DNA of 42,950 nucleotides from a virus, in IMG/VR virus record IMGVR_UViG_3300044712_000268, positions 1 through 42,950 of that record; one strand, given 5' to 3'. The notes beneath the pieces are model-generated. The model was given only the letters and a program-made list of their open reading frames with translations. It ran no database searches and had not been told where the DNA came from. Of this stretch, positions 5,978 to 15,044 are shown piece after piece (positions within the stretch are counted from its first letter, which is position 1; every line of letters starts with the position of its first letter). A program made the translations under genes and the position numbers.

Positions 5978-8900
5978 GTCAGTGCTACGCTCCCTACGTA
6001 AGTATTGCTGTTTCCTGCGACATACCACGTTTCCAAAAAGACTTCGACAACAACCTTTGCCCTATTGGGCGTAAAATGGACGTGTAATGCTTCCCAATCG
6101 GTGTCGTTTGCTTTCGTCATGCTGTCCTCGGAAATAGCCAATACGGAATCGGCGTACACGACTAATCGGCACCCTACATTGGTGGCGTGGTCTTTCTTAA
6201 CCCAAGCGGTCAGGGTTCTTTGCTCGTTTGCGGTGACACACGCAAATTTCCCGATGGAGAACTTTACGGGATAGTCCGGGAGTCGTGTTGTGCTTCCCGT
6301 TCCGCCTATTGCAGTACACCAACTGCCGGGCTCCGAGGCGTGCTTGGTTGCGGTTTGCCAGTTAATCGTTCCGCCATATAGGAAGCCCCAATGGTTGCCC
6401 GCCTGACCGTCATGATTATAACTCCAGATAATACCTTGTGAATAGGCAGCCCCGACAACCTCAGTGGATTCGTTTATGGTGGCGTTGCGGAGGAAGTTAA
6501 TTTCGGAACTATTATAAATAGCAGCCGTACCATTATTTATTGTTGATAGTGATCTAATGATGTTATTATTTCCAATATTTTGATTTACACCATATATTCC
6601 ATTATTTTTAGCATTGATAATTGTAAGATCATTAGAAAAGCAAGAAGCCATATATATTCCACTATTCCCATTGTTATTTATAGAAAATAAATGTGATAGT
6701 GAAATATTGTTTGCATTAACATTAATTCCATAATTGGCATTGTTACAGCAATTAATAATACTACCAATGACATTATTAGATGATATGTTTGCGAAATTTA
6801 TTCCAGTAGAACCATTATTGTTGAGATTAGTTAGTATAGTAATTTCATTGCAGGTCGAAGCGGATATTTGAATCCCGTTACTGTATCTAAAAAGACATAC
6901 ATATCCTAACTTGTTATATGTTTTACTACTTATCTGTATCCCATATCCCATACCCGAAAGCCCGTCCATAAACGTCTCGCCCTGTTGTTGCCCTGTAATG
7001 GTATCATATCCTCCCTGATACTCAATTAACGCCCCGTAAATCCCACTATCCAAACACTCATTAACGACCGTTGAACTTGATGCCGCCAATGCCGTTTTAA
7101 TCGTTTCTCGGATATAGGTAGTAAAAGTTCCCCCACCTCCACTATACCCGATACCCCTTGAGGTTACCCGGTAGTTGGCAATACTATTGGTGTCCTGGTC
7201 CAAGTAGATGACCTTGCCGTCCTGTGAGATAGACTTGATCCCGTACCATCCCTCGTTGGCGTACCCCGTAGCACTTGCCGAACCCTGTTCCAAAGTGTTC
7301 TTTGAGATAAGGGATTGTAAATTCAGGTCGTTACAGGCAATAAAATTATCCAGCAGTACGTTGCTGCTGTTTGTCGGGGCGGTTGCCCCTGAATAAATCG
7401 CAATCGAAGCGACCGCAGTCGAAGCGTTACCCCCCAAATTTCCCCCAGTTACGAAGGATGAATTACACCGGGAAATTGTTAAAGGTATCCACCTTGCTGT
7501 TGAGGGGATAGCGGGAATGGGGAAGGTGTCTAAAATCCCCGTGCCGTCCGCATTCGAGCAAAGGGCAATATACCAAGTCGTGGCGTCCGCAATGGCGGCA
7601 CTATTCTTGAACCAAAAAGACAGTTTGGTATATCCGTTGAGTGTTGCCCCCGCAATCGTTCCGGTGGCAAAATAAGCCTGTAACTTGTTGGCTTGGGTGG
7701 CGGCATCCATTAAGACCTTTACCGCAACGTCTCCGCTCTTGTAGTCGGTGTTTAAAAGAGAGGTGTTTGCTCCTGCGGCATCATTCGCCCCCGTCCAATC
7801 CAGTTCACACCGAGTTATGGTTAACGTCCTCGCCGTAGTTAGTTTGACCACCGCCCGGTTTACGTTGGTAATGGTTCCCGTTGCCCCGCCGTCTGCGATA
7901 TAGGTTGAGCCGTCAAGGGTCAGGGCGTTATCGTTTACCCTTGTGACAATCCAGCAACCGTTAGCGGTTTTAGCGTTGTTTACTCCTGTTGCGTGATCTT
8001 GAACATATCCGCAATCCCCAGTCACAAACCCATGCCCCGTGACATTTAACTGAATCACCCCGCCAGAAGTAACCGAAGAGGTAATACTTTTCGAGGCGGG
8101 TAGTGTGGCCGGTTGGTCTGTCCAGACACCATCCCCAACATTAACCGGGGCGGGGCTTTTGACAATGTAGTTTATGTCTTTCGGGGCAATCTTCGTAGCC
8201 GCAGGAAAAGTTTTCCATGAGGAAACACTAAAGTCAGCCGCCGTATGAAAGTGACCACCTCCTGTTCCTAAGTTGATTTGCTCCGCTTGGAAGGCCGCAG
8301 ACTTTGTCCGAAACCAAATTGTACCCGCACCTTGACTCCATTCGTAAGGATCGACCCAACTAACTTTAGCCGTACTCCCCGATGAGCCACCGGTTGCCAC
8401 TTCATCCAACACAGGACAGGTTCCCGTTGCTCCCGTATAGGCCACAGAATGCGTACCGTAAGCGGTATAACCCGTATCACTACCATTGGCAGGATCAACA
8501 TAGTTCGCCCCGCCTAATTGAGTTAACCCGTTTACTACTGTGAGGTCGCAGTTATTTCTGGTATTCCAGGTTGCACCTCCGGTAAAGGTGCAACTTGTGT
8601 TTATGATGTTATATAAGTCAACCACTCCTGATGACTTTGAGATCGTACCGCCCGTAAAAGTTACCTGACCCGCTTTGGGGCGACAGTAGAGAGTGCCGTT
8701 TAGTGTTACTGTTTTACCGCTTGTGACCGCTATGGTTTTAGTGGTAGGTGGGTCAATGATAAGATTTTGGAGAGTGCAAGAATTAGAAAATGTAAAATTC
8801 CCTGTACCCGCATTCACTTTTATACTTAACCCGTTCAAGTCTATTCCGTCTATTAATCCAATTACACAACTATTGTTTGAGCAAATAAATGTTGCCGTAT

Positions 8901-9501
8901 TTGCCGAGTAGGTTAAATTTGAACCGCTACACGACAATGGGGCCGTACCGGTGCCGGTTATAACGGAAGAACCGAGTGACAATACTCGCGTTACTGCTCC
9001 CGTACTATCAACGGCTTGTGCTGAAACTGTTAATCCATTAAAATCAACCGTTCCCTTCGTGTGACTAATATATCCCGTTACGGTTACATTGTTTGTTATA
9101 AACTGATAGCTACTCGTATTGTTAAAAGTTATCGCCTGAATAGTTTTTCCACCAGTATCAATGGTATGCGTCCCAGCTCCGGTGGAGTTGAAAACAATAC
9201 TTGAACTTGAGTTGGGTGTATAAGTTCCAGCCAGTACCATCGCCACCCCTCCCGTAGGGGCAGTACCATCACCAATAGTTAGAGTATAGGATCCGTGTGT
9301 GATGGTGTTGGCATAATTGGAACAGTCGAACCTTCGACAGACAGCCGCTTCATTGATGGTCAACTGACCACTACCGGCCACCAAATAAACCTCGTCTGCG
9401 GCTGTTGGCTTGGCAACGGATTCCCCTCCACCCGGGGTTGATTCCCAAGTGCCTGCGGTTCCCCAATTTCCTCCGGTACTTCGGACGTAGCGATTGGCCA
9501 T
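5974..9501 (-). CDS. Large beta-helix tail spike/fibre (1175 aa)
   Basis: The N-terminus (MANRYVRSTGGNWGTAGTWE) begins a long Thr/Ser/Gly/Asn-rich protein made of beta repeats, typical of phage spikes. Residues about 800-1000 show parallel-beta-helix (pectate-lyase-like) rungs with repeated asparagines, such as STGINFANISSNNVIG and NYGINVNANN. A C-terminal beta-sandwich-like part (about 1060-1175) may bind carbohydrate. It likely recognises or degrades host surface polysaccharide; no catalytic residues can be assigned with certainty. Bases around 6510-6860 (residues about 880-997) are much more A/T-rich than the rest, a sign of a swapped-in receptor-binding segment. Confidence 0.75.
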   Translation of the reverse strand: MANRYVRSTGGNWGTAGTWESTPGGGESVAKPTAADEVYLVAGSGQLTINEAAVCRRFDCSNYANTITHGSYTLTIGDGTAPTGGVAMVLAGTYTPNSSSSIVFNSTGAGTHTIDTGGKTIQAITFNNTSSYQFITNNVTVTGYISHTKGTVDFNGLTVSAQAVDSTGAVTRVLSLGSSVITGTGTAPLSCSGSNLTYSANTATFICSNNSCVIGLIDGIDLNGLSIKVNAGTGNFTFSNSCTLQNLIIDPPTTKTIAVTSGKTVTLNGTLYCRPKAGQVTFTGGTISKSSGVVDLYNIINTSCTFTGGATWNTRNNCDLTVVNGLTQLGGANYVDPANGSDTGYTAYGTHSVAYTGATGTCPVLDEVATGGSSGSTAKVSWVDPYEWSQGAGTIWFRTKSAAFQAEQINLGTGGGHFHTAADFSVSSWKTFPAATKIAPKDINYIVKSPAPVNVGDGVWTDQPATLPASKSITSSVTSGGVIQLNVTGHGFVTGDCGYVQDHATGVNNAKTANGCWIVTRVNDNALTLDGSTYIADGGATGTITNVNRAVVKLTTARTLTITRCELDWTGANDAAGANTSLLNTDYKSGDVAVKVLMDAATQANKLQAYFATGTIAGATLNGYTKLSFWFKNSAAIADATTWYIALCSNADGTGILDTFPIPAIPSTARWIPLTISRCNSSFVTGGNLGGNASTAVASIAIYSGATAPTNSSNVLLDNFIACNDLNLQSLISKNTLEQGSASATGYANEGWYGIKSISQDGKVIYLDQDTNSIANYRVTSRGIGYSGGGGTFTTYIRETIKTALAASSSTVVNECLDSGIYGALIEYQGGYDTITGQQQGETFMDGLSGMGYGIQISSKTYNKLGYVCLFRYSNGIQISASTCNEITILTNLNNNGSTGINFANISSNNVIGSIINCCNNANYGINVNANNISLSHLFSINNNGNSGIYMASCFSNDLTIINAKNNGIYGVNQNIGNNNIIRSLSTINNGTAAIYNSSEINFLRNATINESTEVVGAAYSQGIIWSYNHDGQAGNHWGFLYGGTINWQTATKHASEPGSWCTAIGGTGSTTRLPDYPVKFSIGKFACVTANEQRTLTAWVKKDHATNVGCRLVVYADSVLAISEDSMTKANDTDWEALHVHFTPNRAKVVVEVFLETWYVAGNSNTYVGSVALT

Positions 9502-9502
9502 A

Positions 9503-9946
9503 CTAAGCGATTGTTAATGCCCCTGCGGCGTCGTCCATGTTGATTAGGAATGTGTTTGTGGCGGCAAGCGTTATCTCACTACCATAGTTGTAGAATCCAA
9601 TTATGGGGTTCGTTTTCGTGGTTGCCGATGAGTTGTACAAAATGACATACTGGAACGGCCCGACCGCCCCGGTTGCGGTTAACGTCAAATCGGCGAGGGT
9701 CAACTTGTACGTTCCACCCGACTGCGCCGAAGCCGAAATGGTGATAACGTCCGGTGTGGCCCCCGAAAGGTTCGTGAGGGAAACGGTCGTGATGTCCGCT
9801 AATACGGCATCATCTGAAGCCGAAGGGGCATTGGCGGCACTCGATAGGGCGATCTTTAGGGTGTCTCCGGTCGTGGGGGTGAAATTATGCTCGCCCTTTG
9901 CGAGGTCTTCCACGAAAATGTTTACTTTGGAAAATGCTACTGACAT
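9503..9946 (-). CDS. Beta-rich tail protein (147 aa)
   Basis: The pattern FVEDLAKGEHNF, then DTLKIALSSAANAP and VLADITTVSLTNLSG, belongs to small beta-sandwich proteins often found among phage tail or decoration genes. The alternating hydrophobic pattern and a lack of charged helices support an all-beta fold. It is encoded between the FISUMP protein region and the spike, 1 base from the spike start. A structural tail role is inferred from fold pattern and position. Confidence 0.6.
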   Translation of the reverse strand: MSVAFSKVNIFVEDLAKGEHNFTPTTGDTLKIALSSAANAPSASDDAVLADITTVSLTNLSGATPDVITISASAQSGGTYKLTLADLTLTATGAVGPFQYVILYNSSATTKTNPIIGFYNYGSEITLAATNTFLINMDDAAGALTIA

Positions 9947-9958
9947 GATATTTAGATT

Positions 9959-10180
9959 TTAGTGTATTAGATATAAAGTTGTTGCGTCCTTTACGACAAG
10001 GGCGTTGTAAGCCGCCTCGGTCATAATCTTTACTTCGTCGATACTCGTACTCCCGACAAACAGCGAGGCGTCATACCTTTTTGTTGTCGAGTCCGTCGGC
10101 TTGTCCACCTCAACAAAGTACCCGTCAAGGCTCCCCGACTTGGTGTCGAGTTCGTAAATCCGGTATGATTCTTTTTGCAT
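9959..10180 (-). CDS. Small tail-associated protein (73 aa)
   Basis: The C-terminus MTEAAYNALVVKDATTLYLI matches the 'YxALxxKDxxTLYxI' motif found in many phage tail fibre and baseplate proteins, usually as a linking module. The start shares one base with the stop of the FISUMP gene, so the two are co-translated. It probably attaches or caps one of the neighbouring fibres; this is inference. Confidence 0.6.
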   Translation of the reverse strand: MQKESYRIYELDTKSGSLDGYFVEVDKPTDSTTKRYDASLFVGSTSIDEVKIMTEAAYNALVVKDATTLYLIH

Positions 10181-11784
10181 CAGTCGATAATGTTTGTTAC
10201 GGTAACGGTCTCGCTCCGGTGGGTTGAGGTCAGGGTGACCTCGCTTTCGACAATGGTGTCCAGAGTGTACCCTGTGGGCGGGGTCTCGGTTATCACATAG
10301 TCGTCAAACTTCAGCCGCCTAACGACAAGTGGAGTGCTTTGCGTCACCACGTCCGTTACCACATCGGGGTCTGCCCCCTGTCCGGTAATGGTCACTTCAA
10401 ACTCGGTGTCGTCAGCAATCTGCTCGTAACCGCTTTCTGACGAGTTTGAAGAGTCGTTGTCGTAATAGCACATTCCGGCGGTCGAAAGGGCAGCCCAAGC
10501 GGAGTTGTCGGTTATAAGGGGGATTTCATCGGATTGAGGTTCAACTCCTGCTATGGAACCATCATTTGAGTAGGCACAACGCGCTCCGGTTGAAAGCCCC
10601 GCCCAAGTGCTATTATCCGTCACGACCGAAATAGTAGACCCATCGGAATACTTGGTTTCCATAAGGTTCTCAGACAGCCAAACTTGGTCGCCTATTTTTA
10701 CGCTGGCGTAGGTTTTCCCGTCGTTTCCGGTGTAAGACGAAAGCGTGGAGTTTTCTTTTATGAGCCGGACGCTTACGCCAAAATAAGGATGGTTCGTACT
10801 TGCCCAAGCCAAATCGTCATTGAATGAACTTAACTGCGGGATAACCCAAGTGCCACCCGAATAGTAGGTTGTTGCTAAAGACAACGTGGCACGAATCGAC
10901 GTAAATGCGCCATCGGTTGCCCTTGTCCCGCTTCCCCTTCCGTTAAACCCGCTTGAATTGTCGGCTCCGGTGTTTGGGGAATCCCAATAAGTTGTCCCCG
11001 TTTCCTTCATTTTTCCACCCGCAACGCTATACCCACCTAAAGTGCTGGCTAATGTGAGGTAGTCATCCCACGAAGGAACTCTCCAACCGCTACCCGCGAG
11101 ACCCGATAAAGCGTAGTAATTATAGAGGTATCCCTGCGCCACACTTCCCTCAATCGCATTCCGAAAGTGTGTGCAGTAAAGGTTTTCGGCCATCCAGACC
11201 TGATCCCCGATCTTGACCGTTGGGTAGACGTTGCCGTCATTGTCGGTCATGGTTCCGGGGTCGGTGGAGTCGTCTTTTAGGAGGCGGATGCACTGCCCGT
11301 CAACCATTGTCGTTCCAACCGTATCCCCGAAATAAACCGACGACTCATCCGTTGAAAATGAAACCTGAAGCGCATTGCCGGGAACACTTGGCTCAATATC
11401 GGGTAACCATATTTGGGCATATTGCTTAAACCCCCAAAAAACACCATCCATGTCTCTTGCCCCGGCACCCCTCATACCAAATCCGGTTGAATTATCTGCC
11501 CCCTCATTTGGGGTATCCCAATGAACCAACCCGGCTTCTTTTAAATAGCCACCGGCTAACGGGTATCTACTATTTCCACTATCATAACTATCTATACTAT
11601 TTAATAATGTAGTCCATTCAGTTTTTGTCGGAACGTGCCACCCTGCCGGAGCGATTAGTCTGGAATCATTTACAGCATACCAGTTATACAAGGCCCCGTA
11701 AAGAGCATTGGTGACGTATTGGTTGACAATCTTTAAAATGGTGATTGTCCCGGTCTTTTTGGCGCAGGTGGATATTATTCTCAT
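10180..11784 (-). CDS. Tail protein with repeated FISUMP (C-type-lectin-like) domains
   Basis: The 534 residues contain FISUMP domains (Fibrobacter succinogenes major paralogous domain, related to the FGE-sulfatase/C-type-lectin fold). Domain 1, about 26-175, has LYGALYNWYAV and APAGWHVPTKTEW. Domain 2, about 180-345, opens with GNVYPTVKIGDQVWMAENL. A third, about 350-455, keeps the VKIGDQVWLSENL entry but lacks the LYNWYA half. The C-terminal ~75 residues look like a Cna-B/SpaA-type beta domain ending VTVTNIID. Lectin-like domains on a tail protein point to receptor binding. It lies between the tail-tip gene (4-base overlap) and the small linker gene. Confidence 0.8.
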   Translation of the reverse strand: MRIISTCAKKTGTITILKIVNQYVTNALYGALYNWYAVNDSRLIAPAGWHVPTKTEWTTLLNSIDSYDSGNSRYPLAGGYLKEAGLVHWDTPNEGADNSTGFGMRGAGARDMDGVFWGFKQYAQIWLPDIEPSVPGNALQVSFSTDESSVYFGDTVGTTMVDGQCIRLLKDDSTDPGTMTDNDGNVYPTVKIGDQVWMAENLYCTHFRNAIEGSVAQGYLYNYYALSGLAGSGWRVPSWDDYLTLASTLGGYSVAGGKMKETGTTYWDSPNTGADNSSGFNGRGSGTRATDGAFTSIRATLSLATTYYSGGTWVIPQLSSFNDDLAWASTNHPYFGVSVRLIKENSTLSSYTGNDGKTYASVKIGDQVWLSENLMETKYSDGSTISVVTDNSTWAGLSTGARCAYSNDGSIAGVEPQSDEIPLITDNSAWAALSTAGMCYYDNDSSNSSESGYEQIADDTEFEVTITGQGADPDVVTDVVTQSTPLVVRRLKFDDYVITETPPTGYTLDTIVESEVTLTSTHRSETVTVTNIID

Positions 11785-14700
11785 GAGAAGGCTGGTATTC
11801 GTTGGATTCTCAACTTGCCCCGAATCAAGGTCGGGTCGCCATCGGTGCCCGAAGTGACGAGGGTTACTTGGTCGTCTAATGCGACCTGATTGTCTGCGGT
11901 CGCCTCCAAATCAATGATGGCGGTGGTCACGTCAATGGCGCTCAATCCCGCAACGGCGGTACTCCCAATCTTGATGGCCACATTATCCATTGTGTCGTCA
12001 CTCTGGAGCGCACAGGACAGGATTTCATAGTAGAATGAGGCTTTCAAATCGAGGATATAGGTCTGCTCCGTGCCGGGTTCAATATCCCGAAACTCAAAAG
12101 CAATGTCTTCGACCATAGAAAAGACTAACGGCTTGTTCTTGATGAAGTCGAGTGCTTCACTATCCGCTTGGTTCCAGTCGCTTTGTATCTGCGGGGCAAC
12201 GGTGTTATTAAATCTTAGTGATTTAGTGGTGTTGTCGCCCTCAATCTCTATCCCGTCCTGAACGAACAGGTTTAACGTATCGTTGTAATAGGCCGCGATA
12301 ACGGCCATATCTCCATAAGTAGGAGAAACACCTTCGGGATTTATCGCGAAGGTCTTAAACGTCTTAATGGGAGTGTTTGCGGAGTTAAGATTGATGGTCA
12401 CCCATTTTATCCCGTTGCTCTGCACCCACCTGATTTCCCCGGCCACGCCAAAGGTCACCCCCGAGGCGGCGGGTTCGTCGTCAATATCTCCCCCTGCGGA
12501 AACGATCTTTACCGTGTTTGCCACGTTAATCGCCTTGACCCCGTAAATCCTTCGCGGGCAATCGACGGCATCCGGTAATGTGATGGTGACGTTCTCGCTT
12601 GTTCCGTCCACCAAAACAACGTACTGCGTTTCGTTTAGCGAGGTGTTCGCGCTGACGGTTTCGATAGACCGCCCGTTGCTCCCGCCAACGTCTAACGTGC
12701 TTTCGGGAACATCATGCGCCACCGCCACTTGTCCGATTTGCTCATCTCCGTTGTAGGCCAAACAGGTGTCCCCGTGAAAGCCGCCTAAGACGGGAATCTT
12801 CCCGCCGTACAAATAGAGTTTCCCGCCGGAATAGGTTTGAGCCTTGCCGTCCCCGGCGTGGATATGTAAGTCGTCTCCGCCTAAATTGGCGGGCTTGGCA
12901 ACGTAAAGGTGTCTCGCTCCTCCGGCATCGAAAACCCAGTCGTTTGTAGTGGGTTCTTCCTGGAGGGTAGAATAGGTTATCTCGGTATTGGATTTCCACT
13001 TGGTGACGTAGTTCTTTTTGCCCGACAGGATTAACCCGCCTCCGGTGTTAGCGAAGTCCCTTTTATCCTCGTCACTCCACAATAAAGTCTTAACCTTGAA
13101 TCCAGATGATTTCGTCCCGGCGGGGATGGTATCTTTTAACTCGTAGTAATCTCCGTTCCACTCCACCATCTTGATATTGTACTCCACGTCACCCCACAAG
13201 AACCTGGCACCGTTGGCCTCCTCGATTAAGAGTGTATTGAAGTAATCCGCGTGGCCGTGAATCGTTCCCCTGAATTTCTTTACTGCGGTGGAATATTGTT
13301 CGTACCAAGCCTGGGGGAGCCATCCTTCATAAGCGTTGGAGTCCACCCCGGAAATTAGTAACGGTTGGCCGTCACCGCCCCACTCATACTTGTTTTGCCA
13401 CATTGACGACCAATTCCCGTTAGCCAGTTTAATCCAGCCGTTGTAGTAGTCGGCCAAACTCTGATCTGCCAACCCGTCGGATATTTTGGCCTGAAACGGC
13501 TCGGGAGTCAGATACTCCTCGTCGGTGATGGTGATGAGATATTTCGACCCCGCAACAATATCGGTTTCGGTTTCCGTATCGGGGTCAAACCCTAAACGCT
13601 GAATCATTACTCCCGAGAAGTAATAATAGTCGTTCATGGTTGATAAGAGGTTCCGGTGCGGGTTGTTGATGATAATGTATATCTCCCCGTCGCTCGGAGT
13701 CTTCCCTAACGTGATTTCTTGGGTTATGAGGGAATCGGGACCGGACACCTCGGGGAAATTGATCGAGGTGATTTCTTTATACGGGAATGTCGGGATAGGG
13801 GGATCGTAAATAACGGGTTGCCCAAACGTCCATTCCTTATCGCCTTCGTTCCAATGGTAGGTAGCCCCCAACCCGTCTATAAAACAGACATTGAACCAAA
13901 TATCAGATTCTAAGACTGCGACCTTTTTGTGTCCGCAGTTTATTCTAACCAAGTGTTCAAACTCATCCTGAACCGGGACGCTCGGGGATTGAATATATTT
14001 AGTGGGGTCGAGGGTTGAACTTTCGGTAATCTTCGATAAGACCCCGAATCCCTTATTAACGGTTCTCACCCATCCCCCGGGATTTGTCCACCCGCTTATT
14101 GATGTGGGGTCGTCGGGGTCGACCACTCCGTCCTGAAACCAACTTCCCGTGATGAGAGAGTTTTTTAGCCCGTAGTCAACTTCGATTAGTCTTTCTTTCC
14201 ACCCGTCCAGGTATTCAAGCGTATGGTCGGCCATAACACAGAACCTCGTCGGGGTGAACACAAAGGTTGATTTGGTGGCGTCAAAGTGATTATTGTAGGA
14301 ATATACCCCCGCAGAAGTGAAGTGTCTGTAATCAATGTCTTCCTGCGCCATATCGGACTTGCGCTGAACCCACCAATGGCCTCCGCTCTGGAATATCCGG
14401 CAGTCGAATACCTTGAGTATCCCTTCTAAGACATCAGCGCAATATCCCGCATTCAGGTCGGAGTCCCACCATATATCCTGATTAACCCACATTTGGGCGA
14501 AAGGGTCGTCCGTGTCTGCGGTATTCATTCTGTTCTCAAACAGGTTGTTGCAAACCCGGATTTCCAATCCTAAATGAGTATGCGCCAACGCCTGTGCGAT
14601 CTGAACAATCGCGGTAGCGTAACCCGTATATTTTACGGGCGGGGATGCTTGGGATTGGTAGTAAATCTTGTCGAGCATCCCGATCCGGTCGTTAGCCACA

Positions 14701-15044
14701 ATGGTTAAAAACCGCTTTTCGTCTTTTAACTCGTCGACATATTGCCCCGCAATTCCGAACCCCGTCCAGTATGTTGTCCCGGCTTTCTTGATGATAACCT
14801 TAATATCATCCCCGGTTGAAGTATCAATCCAAGAGAAGTCATCCGTTCCAACTATGGTTACGGTGGCCTCCGATCCGATAATGACCTTTTCTTTATCTCC
14901 GTTGTAGCGGATAACAACAGGCGGATCGCCCATTGCATCTAATTCGGTAGCGGCACCGGCAAATAGGTTATCCCATATCTCGACCGTCCAGGTTGTCCCC
15001 AATTCGTCGTCGAAGTCCATGTATAGCCGTTTGCCGTATGCCAT
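11781..15044 (-). CDS. Large tail-tip/baseplate protein (1087 aa)
   Basis: It directly follows the tape measure gene (start and stop share one base), the usual place of the tail-tip or distal-tail complex. The N-terminal ~250 residues (YGKRLYMDFDDELGTTWTVE and then VIIGSEATVTIVGTDDFSW) resemble the hub-like beta domains of siphovirus tail proteins. Residues about 795-905 (NVTITLPDA, then GDIDDEPAASGVTFGVAGE) form a small beta module found at ends of receptor-binding proteins. The last ~120 residues may be a collar or adaptor for the FISUMP protein. No lytic domain is seen. The role is confident by synteny, the details are not. Confidence 0.75.
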   Translation of the reverse strand: MAYGKRLYMDFDDELGTTWTVEIWDNLFAGAATELDAMGDPPVVIRYNGDKEKVIIGSEATVTIVGTDDFSWIDTSTGDDIKVIIKKAGTTYWTGFGIAGQYVDELKDEKRFLTIVANDRIGMLDKIYYQSQASPPVKYTGYATAIVQIAQALAHTHLGLEIRVCNNLFENRMNTADTDDPFAQMWVNQDIWWDSDLNAGYCADVLEGILKVFDCRIFQSGGHWWVQRKSDMAQEDIDYRHFTSAGVYSYNNHFDATKSTFVFTPTRFCVMADHTLEYLDGWKERLIEVDYGLKNSLITGSWFQDGVVDPDDPTSISGWTNPGGWVRTVNKGFGVLSKITESSTLDPTKYIQSPSVPVQDEFEHLVRINCGHKKVAVLESDIWFNVCFIDGLGATYHWNEGDKEWTFGQPVIYDPPIPTFPYKEITSINFPEVSGPDSLITQEITLGKTPSDGEIYIIINNPHRNLLSTMNDYYYFSGVMIQRLGFDPDTETETDIVAGSKYLITITDEEYLTPEPFQAKISDGLADQSLADYYNGWIKLANGNWSSMWQNKYEWGGDGQPLLISGVDSNAYEGWLPQAWYEQYSTAVKKFRGTIHGHADYFNTLLIEEANGARFLWGDVEYNIKMVEWNGDYYELKDTIPAGTKSSGFKVKTLLWSDEDKRDFANTGGGLILSGKKNYVTKWKSNTEITYSTLQEEPTTNDWVFDAGGARHLYVAKPANLGGDDLHIHAGDGKAQTYSGGKLYLYGGKIPVLGGFHGDTCLAYNGDEQIGQVAVAHDVPESTLDVGGSNGRSIETVSANTSLNETQYVVLVDGTSENVTITLPDAVDCPRRIYGVKAINVANTVKIVSAGGDIDDEPAASGVTFGVAGEIRWVQSNGIKWVTINLNSANTPIKTFKTFAINPEGVSPTYGDMAVIAAYYNDTLNLFVQDGIEIEGDNTTKSLRFNNTVAPQIQSDWNQADSEALDFIKNKPLVFSMVEDIAFEFRDIEPGTEQTYILDLKASFYYEILSCALQSDDTMDNVAIKIGSTAVAGLSAIDVTTAIIDLEATADNQVALDDQVTLVTSGTDGDPTLIRGKLRIQRIPAFS

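Noticed and set aside
5974-11784. Diversity-generating retroelement acting on the lectin-like tail gene
   Set aside because: FISUMP/C-type-lectin-like folds are DGR targets elsewhere, but no reverse transcriptase or template repeat is visible in the window.
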